Below, piece after piece: positions 18,291 to 28,997 of a stretch of 64,000 bases of DNA. Under the pieces are notes generated by a model. It was given only the letters and a program-made list of their open reading frames with translations. It did no database searches and had not been told where the DNA came from. Each line of letters starts with the position of its first letter. Positions within the stretch are counted from its first letter, which is position 1. The stretch lies in the NCBI RefSeq assembly GCF_900105515.1, contig NZ_FNSY01000001.1, positions 1,984,001-2,048,000 on the forward strand, in the 5' to 3' direction. Origin of the DNA: Streptomyces sp. 2131.1. Lineage in GTDB: Bacteria > Actinomycetota > Actinomycetes > Streptomycetales > Streptomycetaceae. A program made the position numbers and the translations under genes.

Positions 18291-18533
18291 TCAGCCCAGC
18301 AGTACGTCGTCGTCGCCGAGACGCTTCAGTTCGCGATAGAGGATCGCGAGACCGGTGGCGATGGCGGCTGCGGACACGGCGGCGTCGATGAGGCGCAGCG
18401 TGTCGTTGTCCGAGCGGGCCAGCTTCGCCTGCTTGGCGACGCTGAGCGCCCCGAAGGCGGTGGTCGCCATCGACACGTAGAGCCCGGTCTTCGACTTCTT
18501 GAAGTTCTTGGCCTTCTTGGTCATGGCGCTCAT
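18291..18533 (-). CDS. Small membrane protein within the gat cluster (80 aa)
   Basis: [20 protein letters not shown]: a Lys-rich start followed by two hydrophobic segments (about residues 17-33 and 48-67). Its ATG overlaps the gatA stop (ATGA, 18530-18533) and AGGAGG lies ten bases upstream, so it is translated and coupled to gatA. 15 nt separate it from gatB. Family unknown. From memory the S. coelicolor cluster has a hypothetical gene in the same place (SCO5500), which argues for a conserved role. A membrane anchor or unrelated passenger are both possible. Confidence 0.8.
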   Translation of the reverse strand: MSAMTKKAKNFKKSKTGLYVSMATTAFGALSVAKQAKLARSDNDTLRLIDAAVSAAAIATGLAILYRELKRLGDDDVLLG

Positions 18534-20032
18534 AGCGAAGGTGCCTCCTCGATCAGCGGGTGTCCCCACTTTTCCACGAAAGCGGCCTCGACGGCGGCTC
18601 CGACCCTGTAGAGCCGGTCGTCCTTCATGGCGGGGGCGATGATCTGCAGCCCGACCGGAAGGCCGTCCTCGGGCGCCAGGCCGCAGGGCAGCGACATGGC
18701 GGCGTTGCCGGCCAGGTTGGTCGGGATGGTGCACAGGTCGGCCAGGTACATCGCCATCGGGTCGTCGGCGCGCTCGCCGATCGGGAAGGCGGTGGTGGGC
18801 GTGGTCGGCGAGACGATCACGTCGACCTGCTCGAATGCCCGCTCGAACTCGCGGGTGATCAGCGTGCGGACCTTCTGCGCCGAGCCGTAGTACGCGTCGT
18901 AGTAGCCGGAGCTGAGCGCGTACGTGCCGAGGATGATGCGGCGCTTGACCTCGTCGCCGAAGCCGGCCTCGCGGGTGAGCGCGGTGACGTCCTCGGCGGA
19001 CTTGGTGCCGTCGTCCCCGACGCGCAGGCCGTAGCGCATGGCGTCGAACCGGGCGAGGTTCGAGGAGCACTCGGACGGCGCGATCAGGTAGTACGCCGAC
19101 AGCGCGAGGTCGAAGGTCGGGCAGTCCAGCTCGACGACCGTGGCGCCGAGCGACTTCAGCAGCTCGACGGACTCGTTGAAGCGCTGGACGACCCCGGCCT
19201 GGTAGCCCTCGCCGGAGAACTGCTTGACGACGCCGACGCGCATGCCCTGGACGGAGCCGTTGCGCGCGGCCTCCACGACCGGCGGGACCGGCGCGTCGAT
19301 CGACGTCGAGTCCATCGGGTCGTGTCCGGCGATCGCCTCGTGCAGCAGCGCCGCGTCCAGGACCGTGCGGGCGCAGGGGCCGCCCTGGTCGAGGGAGGAC
19401 GAGAAGGCGACCATGCCGTAGCGGGAGACCCCGCCGTAGGTGGGCTTGACGCCGACCGTGCCGGTGACGGCCGCGGGCTGGCGGATGGAGCCGCCGGTGT
19501 CCGTGCCGATGGCGAGCGGGGCCTCGAAGGAGGCGAGGGCGGCGGCGGAGCCGCCGCCGGAGCCGCCCGGGATGCGGGTGAGGTCCCAGGGGTTGCCGGT
19601 GGGGCCGTAGGCGCTGTTCTCGGTGGAGGACCCCATGGCGAACTCGTCCATGTTGGTCTTGCCGAGGATGACGACGTCGGCGGCCTTCAGCTTCTGCGTG
19701 AGGGTCGCGTCGTACGGCGGGATCCAGCCCTCGAGGATCTTCGAGCCGACGGTGGTCGGCATGTCCTTCGTGGTGAAGATGTCCTTGAGCGCGAGCGGGA
19801 CGCCGGCCAGCGGGCCGAGCTTCTCGCCGGCCGCCCTCTTGGCGTCCACGGCGCGGGCCTGGGCGAGCGCGCCCTCGCGGTCGACGTGCAGGAAGGCGTG
19901 CACCTTCTCGTCGACGGCGTCGATCCGGGCCAGGTGGGCCTCGGTGACCTCGACGGCGGTGAGCTCGCCGGAGGCGATCTTCGCGGCGATCTCGGCCGCG
20001 GTGAGCTTGATGATGCTGCTGATGTCCGTCAT
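18530..20032 (-). CDS. gatA: Aspartyl/glutamyl-tRNA amidotransferase subunit A
   Basis: A 500-aa amidase-signature enzyme that releases ammonia from glutamine for the GatB reaction. The catalytic Lys is in PLALKDIF, and the Gly/Ser block [20 protein letters not shown] supplies the cis-Ser and nucleophilic Ser. The C-terminal [19 protein letters not shown] matches the family. ATG at 20032; gatC ends five bases upstream, so the two are co-transcribed. Confidence 0.97.
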   Translation of the reverse strand: MTDISSIIKLTAAEIAAKIASGELTAVEVTEAHLARIDAVDEKVHAFLHVDREGALAQARAVDAKRAAGEKLGPLAGVPLALKDIFTTKDMPTTVGSKILEGWIPPYDATLTQKLKAADVVILGKTNMDEFAMGSSTENSAYGPTGNPWDLTRIPGGSGGGSAAALASFEAPLAIGTDTGGSIRQPAAVTGTVGVKPTYGGVSRYGMVAFSSSLDQGGPCARTVLDAALLHEAIAGHDPMDSTSIDAPVPPVVEAARNGSVQGMRVGVVKQFSGEGYQAGVVQRFNESVELLKSLGATVVELDCPTFDLALSAYYLIAPSECSSNLARFDAMRYGLRVGDDGTKSAEDVTALTREAGFGDEVKRRIILGTYALSSGYYDAYYGSAQKVRTLITREFERAFEQVDVIVSPTTPTTAFPIGERADDPMAMYLADLCTIPTNLAGNAAMSLPCGLAPEDGLPVGLQIIAPAMKDDRLYRVGAAVEAAFVEKWGHPLIEEAPSL

Positions 20033-20037
20033 GGCAG

Positions 20038-20334
20038 TCAGTCCTCCCCCAGGATCTGCGGCACCTTGAAACGCTGCTGCTCCTGGGCCGGGGCGCCGGA
20101 GAGCGCCTGCTCGGGGGTGAGAGACGGACGGACGACGTCCGCCCGCATGACGTTCGTCAGCGGCAGCGGGTGGGAGGTCGGCGGTACGTCTTGGTCGGCG
20201 ACCTCGGAGACGCGGGCGACCGCGCCGATGATGTCGTCGAGCTGACCGGCGAAGTGATCGAGCTCTTCGCCCTTCAGCTCCAGACGCGCCAGCCGGGCGA
20301 GGTGGGCGACCTCCTCGCGCGTGATGCCAGGCAT
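20038..20334 (-). CDS. gatC: Aspartyl/glutamyl-tRNA amidotransferase subunit C
   Basis: A 98-aa GatC, the small subunit that clamps GatA to GatB. It starts [20 protein letters not shown], the conserved helical opening, and carries the [16 protein letters not shown] segment and the C-terminal KVPQIL motif. A longer in-frame start at 20391 exists, but its extra residues are translated from element B and are not GatC-like. First gene of the cluster. Confidence 0.95.
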   Translation of the reverse strand: MPGITREEVAHLARLARLELKGEELDHFAGQLDDIIGAVARVSEVADQDVPPTSHPLPLTNVMRADVVRPSLTPEQALSGAPAQEQQRFKVPQILGED

Positions 20335-20368
20335 GCAGCGATCCTCAGGGGTTGGTGTGTGGTTGGCC

Positions 20369-20544
20369 GGGGGCCGGCGGCACATTTCCACCGTCCGTCC
20401 GGAGGACGGGCCGCGCGGCGTCCGGCGCGTGCGCTCGCAAGGCGCCGGAGCGCCCTCGTGGCGGAGCCACTCGGGCGTTTCGGCAACGCGGCGAGCGTGC
20501 GTGCCAGGCGTCGCGCGGCAGGTGGGAATGTGCCGCCGGCCCCC
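20369..20544. repeat. Inverted-repeat-bounded intergenic element B (176 bp)
   Basis: Bounded by perfect 18-nt arms: GGGGGCCGGCGGCACATT at 20369-20386 and its complement at 20527-20544. Internal sequence 20497-20515 is identical to element A 5344-5362, and the left side (GCGCGGCGTCCGG) resembles A's GCGGCGTCTGG. It sits between the gatC start and the end of the next gene upstream. No ORF with coding character. Confidence 0.8.
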
Positions 20545-20583
20545 AATCCTATGGGGTCGGCCACGTGCCCGAGGACAGGGTTT

Positions 20584-22761
20584 CTACGTGGTCGCCGGGC
20601 GCGGGCCCGTCGTGCGGCCGGAGGGGCGCTGCTCCAGCTCCGGCACCGGGGCCGCGGTCGTCGTGCCGGAGGCCGCGGCGGCGGCCGCAGCGGCCGCGGC
20701 CGCCAGCTCGGCCGGGCGGCGCCAGCCGTGCTCGCCCCGGGCCCGCAGCCAGGCGGTCGTCTCCTGGGGCGGCATCGCGGCGGCCACCAGCCAGCCCTGG
20801 ACCGCGTCGCACCGCAGGTCCCGCAGCCGCTCCCAGGTCTCGTCGTCCTCGACGCCCTCGGCCACGACCAGCAGCCCGAGCGAGTGGGCCAGGTCGATGG
20901 TGCAGCGGACGATCTCCGCGTCCTCGTGGTCGATGGCGAGCCGGGCCACGAAGGACCGGTCGATCTTCAGCTCGCTGACCGGCAGACGGCGCAGATGGAC
21001 CAGCGAGGAGTACCCGGTGCCGAAGTCGTCGAGGGACATCTTGACGCCGTGCCCGGTCAGCCCGGCGAGCGTGTCCGCCGCCCGCTGCGGGTCCTCCAGG
21101 AGCACGTGTTCCGTTATCTCCAGCTGGAGCGCTCCCGCCGGGACGCCGTGCCGGGCGAGCCGGGCCGCGACGCCGCCGGCGAACCCGGGGGTGTGGACGT
21201 CGCGCGGCGAGACGTTGACCGCGACGGGGACGAAGAGGCCCTGGGCCCGCCACCGGGCGACCTGGGCGAGCGCCGTCTCAAGGACGTACTCCGTGAGGTG
21301 CGGCATCAGGCCGGAGGACTCCGCGATGGCGATGAACTCGTCCGGGGGCACTCTTCCCCGCTCCGGGTGCACCCAGCGCACCAGGGCTTCGAGCCCGGCG
21401 ACCTGGCCGTCGAAGCGGACCTTGGGCTGGTAGTGCAGCTCCACCTCGCCGGCGTCCAGCGCGCGGCGCAGGTCGCCGAGGAGACCGAGCCGGTCCGGGG
21501 TGTTGCTGTCGCGCTTGGACTCGTACACCTCGACGCCGGTGCGGTCGCGCTTGGCCTGGTACATCGCCACGTCGGCCCGGCGCAGCAGTCCCTCCGCGTC
21601 CAGCGCGTGGTCCGGGAAGACGGCGACGCCGGCGCTGGCCTCCAGGACCAGGGTCAGCCCGTCGAGGTCCAGCGGGGACGACAGCTCGGCGACCAGGTGG
21701 CGGGCGACGCGCTGGGCGCTGGTGGTGGAGTCGGCGGTGGGCAGCAGGACCGCGAACTCGTCGCCGCCGAGCCGGGCCGCCTCCGCGCCGCGGGGCAGGG
21801 CGAGCCGCAGCCGCTCGGCGATCTGGAGCAGCAGCCGGTCGCCGGCCAGGTGGCCGAGGGTGTCGTTGACGGCCCGGAAGCGGTCGAGGTCGATGAGGAC
21901 GAGGCCGACCCGGCTGCCGAGGCTCTCGGCCTCCTCCAGCGCCGTCCAGGTCCGCTCCAGCAGCCACTGGCGGTTGGGCAGTCCGGTCAGCGGGTCCTTG
22001 AGCTGTTCCTCGGCGCGGGCGCGGGCGATCCAGAGCGTGGAGTCGAGTGCGATCAGCGGCACCGCGAAGAGCGGCAGCAGGATCGGTCGGGCCATGGCGA
22101 CGACGCAGATCAGGGGGGCGATACCGAGCAGGGCGACCGCGACGAGGCCCTGGCGCAGCATCGCGGTGCGGGCGACGGTGGGCAGGCCGCCGCCCGGCTG
22201 GGCCCGCGAATACCACAGCAGGACCCGGGTGACGAGCAGATAGGTGGCGGCGGCGAGCAGGACCTCCGGGACGGCGTCGATCCCCCAGTCGAGTGGCCGC
22301 CACGGTCTCTCGACGGACTGCACCTCGCCGAACGCGGCGAGCACCAGCGCCGCCGCGCCGACCCCGAGGATGTCGACCGCGCCGTGCAGCAGCCCCTGCC
22401 ACCAGCGGTGCCGGCGGGCGACGCCGACGAGGACGACCACGACGAGGCTGACCAGTCCCGCGGGCACCCAGCCGTAGAGCAGCAGCACGGCGAGGGTGAG
22501 GGCGGCGCCGGAGCCGGTGCCGCCCCACCAGCGGTCGCGGCCGAGCGCGACGAGGTGGCCGACGACGATGCCGGTGAGGACCGCGAGCGACCAGCCGGCC
22601 CTGCCGTCGGGGAAGAGGGCGTGCCCCTGGCTCAGGGCGCGGTAGAAGCCGGTCGCGAGCTGGACGGTGGCGAGGGCCACGACGACGGCGCCCACTTTGG
22701 GCGCGGGTCCTACGAAACCTTGCAGCCGCGCCACCGGTGCGGCGCTCTCGGTCGGTTTCAT
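20584..22761 (-). CDS. Membrane GGDEF-EAL protein (c-di-GMP turnover)
   Basis: A 725-aa protein with a hydrophobic sensor region of several TMs (~25-245), GGDEF (~255-420), EAL (~435-680) and a poly-Ala tail. Both motifs are intact: ARLGGDEFAVLL, and GLEALVRW with SLDDFGTGYSSL. No RxxD I-site is present at the expected spacing. It is therefore a likely phosphodiesterase with possible cyclase or GTP-sensing activity. Its position between ligA and gatC matches, from memory, S. coelicolor rmdB (SCO5495), a c-di-GMP phosphodiesterase affecting development. ATG at 22761. Confidence 0.9.
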   Translation of the reverse strand: MKPTESAAPVARLQGFVGPAPKVGAVVVALATVQLATGFYRALSQGHALFPDGRAGWSLAVLTGIVVGHLVALGRDRWWGGTGSGAALTLAVLLLYGWVPAGLVSLVVVVLVGVARRHRWWQGLLHGAVDILGVGAAALVLAAFGEVQSVERPWRPLDWGIDAVPEVLLAAATYLLVTRVLLWYSRAQPGGGLPTVARTAMLRQGLVAVALLGIAPLICVVAMARPILLPLFAVPLIALDSTLWIARARAEEQLKDPLTGLPNRQWLLERTWTALEEAESLGSRVGLVLIDLDRFRAVNDTLGHLAGDRLLLQIAERLRLALPRGAEAARLGGDEFAVLLPTADSTTSAQRVARHLVAELSSPLDLDGLTLVLEASAGVAVFPDHALDAEGLLRRADVAMYQAKRDRTGVEVYESKRDSNTPDRLGLLGDLRRALDAGEVELHYQPKVRFDGQVAGLEALVRWVHPERGRVPPDEFIAIAESSGLMPHLTEYVLETALAQVARWRAQGLFVPVAVNVSPRDVHTPGFAGGVAARLARHGVPAGALQLEITEHVLLEDPQRAADTLAGLTGHGVKMSLDDFGTGYSSLVHLRRLPVSELKIDRSFVARLAIDHEDAEIVRCTIDLAHSLGLLVVAEGVEDDETWERLRDLRCDAVQGWLVAAAMPPQETTAWLRARGEHGWRRPAELAAAAAAAAAAASGTTTAAPVPELEQRPSGRTTGPRPATT

Positions 22762-22992
22762 TCCGTCCCTCTCACAGCCGGCGATGCCGATGTCACCCGA
22801 TGAATGCGTTCCGTGCCAGGACGCACCCCGGTCCCCGCCCGGTGGCCGGTCCGAGGGCGCATCTGTCCACAGTAGGCCGCGGAGGGCTGCTACGGGCAGC
22901 GGTCTACCGGTCTTGCCCGAATGCGAACCGACTATCCGTCAGCATCTGCTATGCGCCGATCGGGTGACGTTCGACGGAGTGTCGGGAACCGT

Positions 22993-25236
<2,244 letters not shown>

Positions 25237-25251
25237 TTACCCAGCGCCCCG

Positions 25252-26277
25252 TTACTCAGGGTTGTCTGCGAGCGATTTTGCGGCCCGGGCGCAATGGGCC
25301 AGCGCGGCCCGTGCGTACGCGGGCGACGCGCCCGCGAGACCGCACGAGGGGGTGACCGTCACGGACTCGGTCAGAGTCCCCGGATTCAGCCCCAGCCTGC
25401 GCCACAGCGTCCTGACACCCATGACGCTACCGCCCGGGTCGGACAATCGGCCCGAGGCCGGGTCGGTGCCCGGCACCACTCCGAAGAACATCCTGGTGCC
25501 GCCCTCGACGGCTTCCCCGACGGCCTCCTCCTCACGCTCGGTGAGGAGCGACAGATCGAAGGAGATTCCCCCGGCCCCGGCCCTGCGGAGCAGGGCGAAG
25601 GGCACCTCGGGGGCGCAGGTGTGCACGAGCGTGGCGGTCTCCCCGGCCGCCCCGAGCACCTCGCGCAGCGTGGCCTCCACGATCTGGCGGTCCACCGCCC
25701 GGTGGGTGCGGTAGCCGCTCGCGGTCCTGACCCGGCCGCGCAGCACGGCGGTGAGGGAGGGTTCGTCGAGCTGGAGGACGAGGCGCGCGCCGGGCACCCG
25801 GCGCCGGACCTCGGCGAGGTGGCCGCGCAGCCCCTCGGCGAGCGAGTCCGCGAGGTAGCGGCAGGCGCCCGGGTCACCGAGGAAGGCCTCGCCGCCCCGG
25901 CGTTCCAGGGCGGCGGCCAGAGTCCAGGGGCCGACGGCCTGGACCTTGAGCGGGCCCTCGTAGCCCTGGGTGAACTCCTCCAGGGCGTCGAGGTCCTCAC
26001 CGAGCCAGGACCGGGCCCGGCGGGTGTCGCGGCCGGGCCGGTCGCTGATCCGCCAGCCGCTCGGCTCGACGTGCCCGTACAGCTCGGCGAGCAGCCCGAT
26101 GGTCCGTCCGATCATGTCGGCCCCGGGACCGCGGGCCGGAAGTTCCGCCAGGTACGGCATGCCCCCGCCGTCCCCGAAGGAGCCGGTGACGGTCTTCGCC
26201 GCCTCCCGGGCGTCTCCCCCGGGCATCGAGCCGATCCCGGTGGCCGGGCAGTCCCTGAACTCGCTGTTCTCGCTCAC
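25252..26277 (-). CDS. MetE C-terminal-like methionine synthase (cobalamin-independent type)
   Basis: A 341-aa protein resembling only the C-terminal catalytic barrel of MetE. Start: ATGIGSMPGGDAREA. Conserved LVLQLDEPSL, zinc-ligand-like LVHTCAPEVPF (His-x-Cys) and VTPSCGLAGAS (Cys) are present. It lacks the N-terminal MetE half, as in short archaeal-type MetE proteins, so the methyl donor may not be the usual folate. GTG start. 30 nt separate it from ligA downstream; co-transcription with ligA is likely. Confidence 0.8.
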   Translation of the reverse strand: MSENSEFRDCPATGIGSMPGGDAREAAKTVTGSFGDGGGMPYLAELPARGPGADMIGRTIGLLAELYGHVEPSGWRISDRPGRDTRRARSWLGEDLDALEEFTQGYEGPLKVQAVGPWTLAAALERRGGEAFLGDPGACRYLADSLAEGLRGHLAEVRRRVPGARLVLQLDEPSLTAVLRGRVRTASGYRTHRAVDRQIVEATLREVLGAAGETATLVHTCAPEVPFALLRRAGAGGISFDLSLLTEREEEAVGEAVEGGTRMFFGVVPGTDPASGRLSDPGGSVMGVRTLWRRLGLNPGTLTESVTVTPSCGLAGASPAYARAALAHCARAAKSLADNPE

Positions 26278-26306
26278 GCGGGAAGCCTACGGGCGCACGG
26301 GGGTCC

Positions 26307-26996
26307 TCAGCGGCCGGGGCGGACGGTGAGGTCGTTGACCTCGGCGTCGCGGGGCAGGTCGAGCGCCATCAGGATCGTGGTGGCGACGGACTCGGGGTCG
26401 ATCCAGCGGGCGGGGTCGTACTCCTTGCCCTCCTGCCGGTGGACCTTCTCCTGCATGGGGCTGGCGGTGCGGCCCGGGTAGACGGAGGTGACACGGACTC
26501 CGTTGCCGTGCTCCTCGTGGCGCAGCGAGTCCGCGAGCGCCTTCAGGCCGTGCTTGCTCGCGGCGTACGCGCTCCACTCGGGGCTCGCGGAGAGCCCGGC
26601 GCCGGAGTTGACGAAGAGGACGTGGCCCTGGGCGACGCGCAGCTGGGGCAGCGTGAGGCGGGTCAGCTCGGCGGGGGCGACGAGGTTGGCGTTGAGCTGG
26701 GTGTGCCATGCCTTCGGCGTCAGTTCGCCGACCGGGCCGAGCTCGACGACGCCCGCGATGTGCAGCAGCGAGTCGAGGCGCTCCGGCACGGTCTGCTGGG
26801 CGAGGGCCCAGGAGAGCCGGTCCGGGTTGGACAGGTCGCCGACGAGGGTGCGGGCGCCGGGGTGGAGCGCGGCCAGTTCCCTGGCGCGGCCCGCGTCGCG
26901 GGCCAGCAGGACGAGGTCGTCGCCGCGCTCGGCCAGGCGCCGGGCGACCGCTGCGCCGATGCCGGAGCCGGCACCGGTGATGAGGTGAGTGGACAT
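26307..26996 (-). CDS. Short-chain dehydrogenase/reductase
   Basis: A 229-aa classical SDR. The nucleotide-binding motif is HLITGAGSGIGAAVARRL. The catalytic Ser is in FVNSGAGLS and the YxxxK pair in WSAYAASKHGLKALADSLR. Arg-rich beta2 end (LLARDAGRARELA) suggests NADPH use. ATG at 26996. Substrate not predictable. Confidence 0.9.
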   Translation of the reverse strand: MSTHLITGAGSGIGAAVARRLAERGDDLVLLARDAGRARELAALHPGARTLVGDLSNPDRLSWALAQQTVPERLDSLLHIAGVVELGPVGELTPKAWHTQLNANLVAPAELTRLTLPQLRVAQGHVLFVNSGAGLSASPEWSAYAASKHGLKALADSLRHEEHGNGVRVTSVYPGRTASPMQEKVHRQEGKEYDPARWIDPESVATTILMALDLPRDAEVNDLTVRPGR

Positions 26997-27002
26997 GGCC
27001 CC

Positions 27003-27069
27003 ATCGTCGCACCCGCCCCGCGGCCCCCGTACGGCCGTATCGTCGCACCCGCCCCGCGGCCCCCGTACG
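27003..27069. repeat. Two-copy tandem repeat, 36-bp period
   Basis: A 31-nt sequence (27003-27033) recurs without change at 27039-27069, separated by GCCGT. It fills the gap between the SDR start and the stop of the next gene upstream. This looks like a recent local duplication that includes a possible promoter or leader segment. Confidence 0.9.
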
Positions 27070-27074
27070 TCACG

Positions 27075-27614
27075 TCACTGCAGGCCGGCCCACTCCTCCA
27101 GGTAGGCCAGGGCACCGACGCCGTCCTCGGCGAAGAAGACCAGCTCGGTCAGCGGGAGCGGCAGGAACCCCTCGTCCTCCATGCGCCGGAACTGCTCGCG
27201 CAGGCCGTCGTAGAAGCCGGCGGTGTTGAGCAGGACGACCGGCTTGGTGTGCTTGCCGTGCTTCTTCAGCTCCAGGATCTCGGTGGCCTCGTCGAGCGTC
27301 CCGGTGCCGCCGACCATGATGACGATCGCGTCGGACTTCGCGAGGAGGAGCGCCTTGCGCTCGGCGAGGTCGCGGGCGATCACCATCTCGTCGGCATCGG
27401 CCCGCGCCTTGGCGGCGAGGAAGTCCACCGAGACGCCGACCAGCTTTCCGCCCGCCTCCTGGACGCCGTCCGCGACGACCTTCATCAGGCCGCTCTCGGA
27501 GCCGCCCCAGACCAGGGTGTGCCCGCCGCGCCCGAGCAGCTCGGCGAATTCGCGGGCGGGCACGGTGTAGCGGTCGTCGAGGTCGGCGGCGGAGAGGAAG
27601 ACGCAGATGTTCAT
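27075..27614 (-). CDS. LOG-family (TIGR00730-like) Rossmann protein
   Basis: A 179-aa protein with the LOG fold: MNICVFLSAADLDDRY..., HTLVWGGSESGLMKVVADG, and the active-site block GGTGTLDEATEILE in place of PGGxGTxxE. Family members are cytokinin-activating phosphoribohydrolases acting on nucleoside monophosphates. The leading Pro of the motif is Val here, and GGxxGLM is modified to GGSESGLM, so substrate preference is uncertain. ATG at 27614 chosen; GTG 27623 is the longer alternative. Divergent from the DUF427 gene. Confidence 0.85.
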   Translation of the reverse strand: MNICVFLSAADLDDRYTVPAREFAELLGRGGHTLVWGGSESGLMKVVADGVQEAGGKLVGVSVDFLAAKARADADEMVIARDLAERKALLLAKSDAIVIMVGGTGTLDEATEILELKKHGKHTKPVVLLNTAGFYDGLREQFRRMEDEGFLPLPLTELVFFAEDGVGALAYLEEWAGLQ

Positions 27615-27691
27615 GGCTGCCACGGTACGACCCGCCCCCGGCGGCCCCTCGGCCGGGGAAGAATCCCGGGCCCGGCGCGGCTGAGAGAGGT

Positions 27692-28027
27692 ATGACTGCC
27701 ACCCGAGGACACCGCATCACCGTCGAGCCTGGCACGGAGCACGTCCGCGTCGTCCGCGACGGGCTGCTGCTCGCCGAGAGCCGGCGCCCGCTCGTCCTGC
27801 GCGAGACCGGCTGCCCGGTCCGCTACTACCTGCCGCCCGAGGACGTCCGAACGGAGCTGCTGACGCCGTCGGACACCCGCACCCACTGCCCGTTCAAGGG
27901 GGACGCGTCCTACTGGTCGCTGCCCGGGGCTGCGGATCTGGTCTGGGTGTACGAGGAGCCGAAGGCCGGGGTCGAGGCGATCAAGGACCACTTCTGCTTC
28001 TACGACACGGAACTGATCGCGCGCTGA
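27692..28027 (+). CDS. DUF427 domain protein
   Basis: A 111-aa protein that matches the DUF427 pattern: VRVVRDGLLLAESRRPLVLRETG, RYYLPPEDV, HCPFKGDASYWS and VWVYEEPKAGVEAIKDH. A small soluble beta-rich protein; function not established. ATG with GAGAGAGG just upstream. It is divergent from the LOG gene, across a short (77-bp) promoter region. Confidence 0.9.
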   Translation: MTATRGHRITVEPGTEHVRVVRDGLLLAESRRPLVLRETGCPVRYYLPPEDVRTELLTPSDTRTHCPFKGDASYWSLPGAADLVWVYEEPKAGVEAIKDHFCFYDTELIAR

Positions 28028-28093
28028 TTGATCGTCAGAAACATTTACCGCGGGCGGCGATGAGTTCCTGACGGCCCGGCGGTCCACCCTCGC

Positions 28094-28894
28094 ATGGACA
28101 CGATTCTCTCCGGCGACGGCACCTCGATCGCATACCGGCGCCGGGGCGAGGGTCCGCCGGTCGTTCTGGTCGGCGGGGCCCTGAGCACGTCGGAGAGCGA
28201 GGAGCCGCTCGCCCGCCTGCTCGCCTCCCGCTTCGAGGTCGTCACGTACGACCGGCGCGGCCGGGGCGCCAGCGGGGACGCGGCGCGGTACGCGGTGGCG
28301 CGCGAGATCGACGACCTGGCGGCGCTGGCCGCCGTGACGGGCGGCCGGCCCGCCGTCTTCGGCGTCGGGGCGGGCGGCGCGCTGGCCCTGGAGGCACAGG
28401 CGGCCGGGCTGCCCGCGGACCGGCTCGCGGTGTACGAGCCGACGTACACCCCGGGGCCGGCCGGACTGCTGTTCAAGGCCGACTGCACGGCCCGGCTGCA
28501 CCGGCTGCTGTCCGCCGGGGACCGGGGCGGCGCGGTGGAGCTGTTCCTGACCGTCACCGGGGTCCCGGCCTCCACGGTCGCCAGGATGCGGCGGGCGCCG
28601 CTGTGGCGGACCCTGGAGTCCGTGGCACACACGCTGGCCTACGACGACGCGCTGCTGGGCGACGGCTCGGTGCCGTCCGAGCGGTTCGCCTCGGTCACGG
28701 CCCGGACCCTGGTGGTCTGCGGCGGCTTCAGCTCGGCCACCGCGCGCTCGGCGACCCGGCTGCTCGCCCAGGCGCTGCCCCGGGGCCGCCACCGCACGCT
28801 GACGGGCCAGACCCGTGAGCTGGCCCCGCAGGCCATCGCCCCGGTGCTGGCGGAGTTCTTCGGCCGCGACGCGTACGCCCGCCAGGCGTCCTGA
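28094..28894 (+). CDS. Alpha/beta-hydrolase fold protein lacking catalytic Ser and His
   Basis: A 266-aa protein with clear family features: GTSIAYRRRGEGPPVVLVGGAL, VVTYDRRGRGASGD, and late-strand VTARTLVVCGG. The nucleophile elbow reads FGVGAGG, placing Gly92 where Ser is expected. The usual QTH near the C terminus is QTR (Arg241). Both changes argue against hydrolase activity; a binding or regulatory role is possible. It follows the DUF427 gene after 66 nt and ends at the shared hairpin 28930-28978. Confidence 0.85.
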   Translation: MDTILSGDGTSIAYRRRGEGPPVVLVGGALSTSESEEPLARLLASRFEVVTYDRRGRGASGDAARYAVAREIDDLAALAAVTGGRPAVFGVGAGGALALEAQAAGLPADRLAVYEPTYTPGPAGLLFKADCTARLHRLLSAGDRGGAVELFLTVTGVPASTVARMRRAPLWRTLESVAHTLAYDDALLGDGSVPSERFASVTARTLVVCGGFSSATARSATRLLAQALPRGRHRTLTGQTRELAPQAIAPVLAEFFGRDAYARQAS

Positions 28895-28929
28895 GACCGG
28901 CGCCGGGCGGACCGGGGGGGGCCGAAAAC

Positions 28930-28978
28930 GCCCCGCGCGGCCACGCCCGTACTGGGGTCGGGCGTGGCCGCGCGGGGC
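28930..28978. terminator. Bidirectional hairpin terminator
   Basis: A perfect 20-nt stem (28930-28949 with 28959-28978) with a nine-base loop lies between two convergent genes. On the minus strand it is followed by GTTTTC, so it probably ends both mnmA and the hydrolase-fold gene. Confidence 0.85.
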
Positions 28979-28997
28979 CTCTCCCTGCTTACGGGGC

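Noticed and set aside
20335..20391. GatC start at 20391
   Set aside because: The extra residues are translated from element B; the ATG at 20334 gives the family-typical N terminus.
22762..22992. An SOS (LexA) box or small gene between ligA and the GGDEF-EAL gene
   Set aside because: No GAAC-N-GTTC-type dyad was found, and short frames there lack ribosome sites and coding character.
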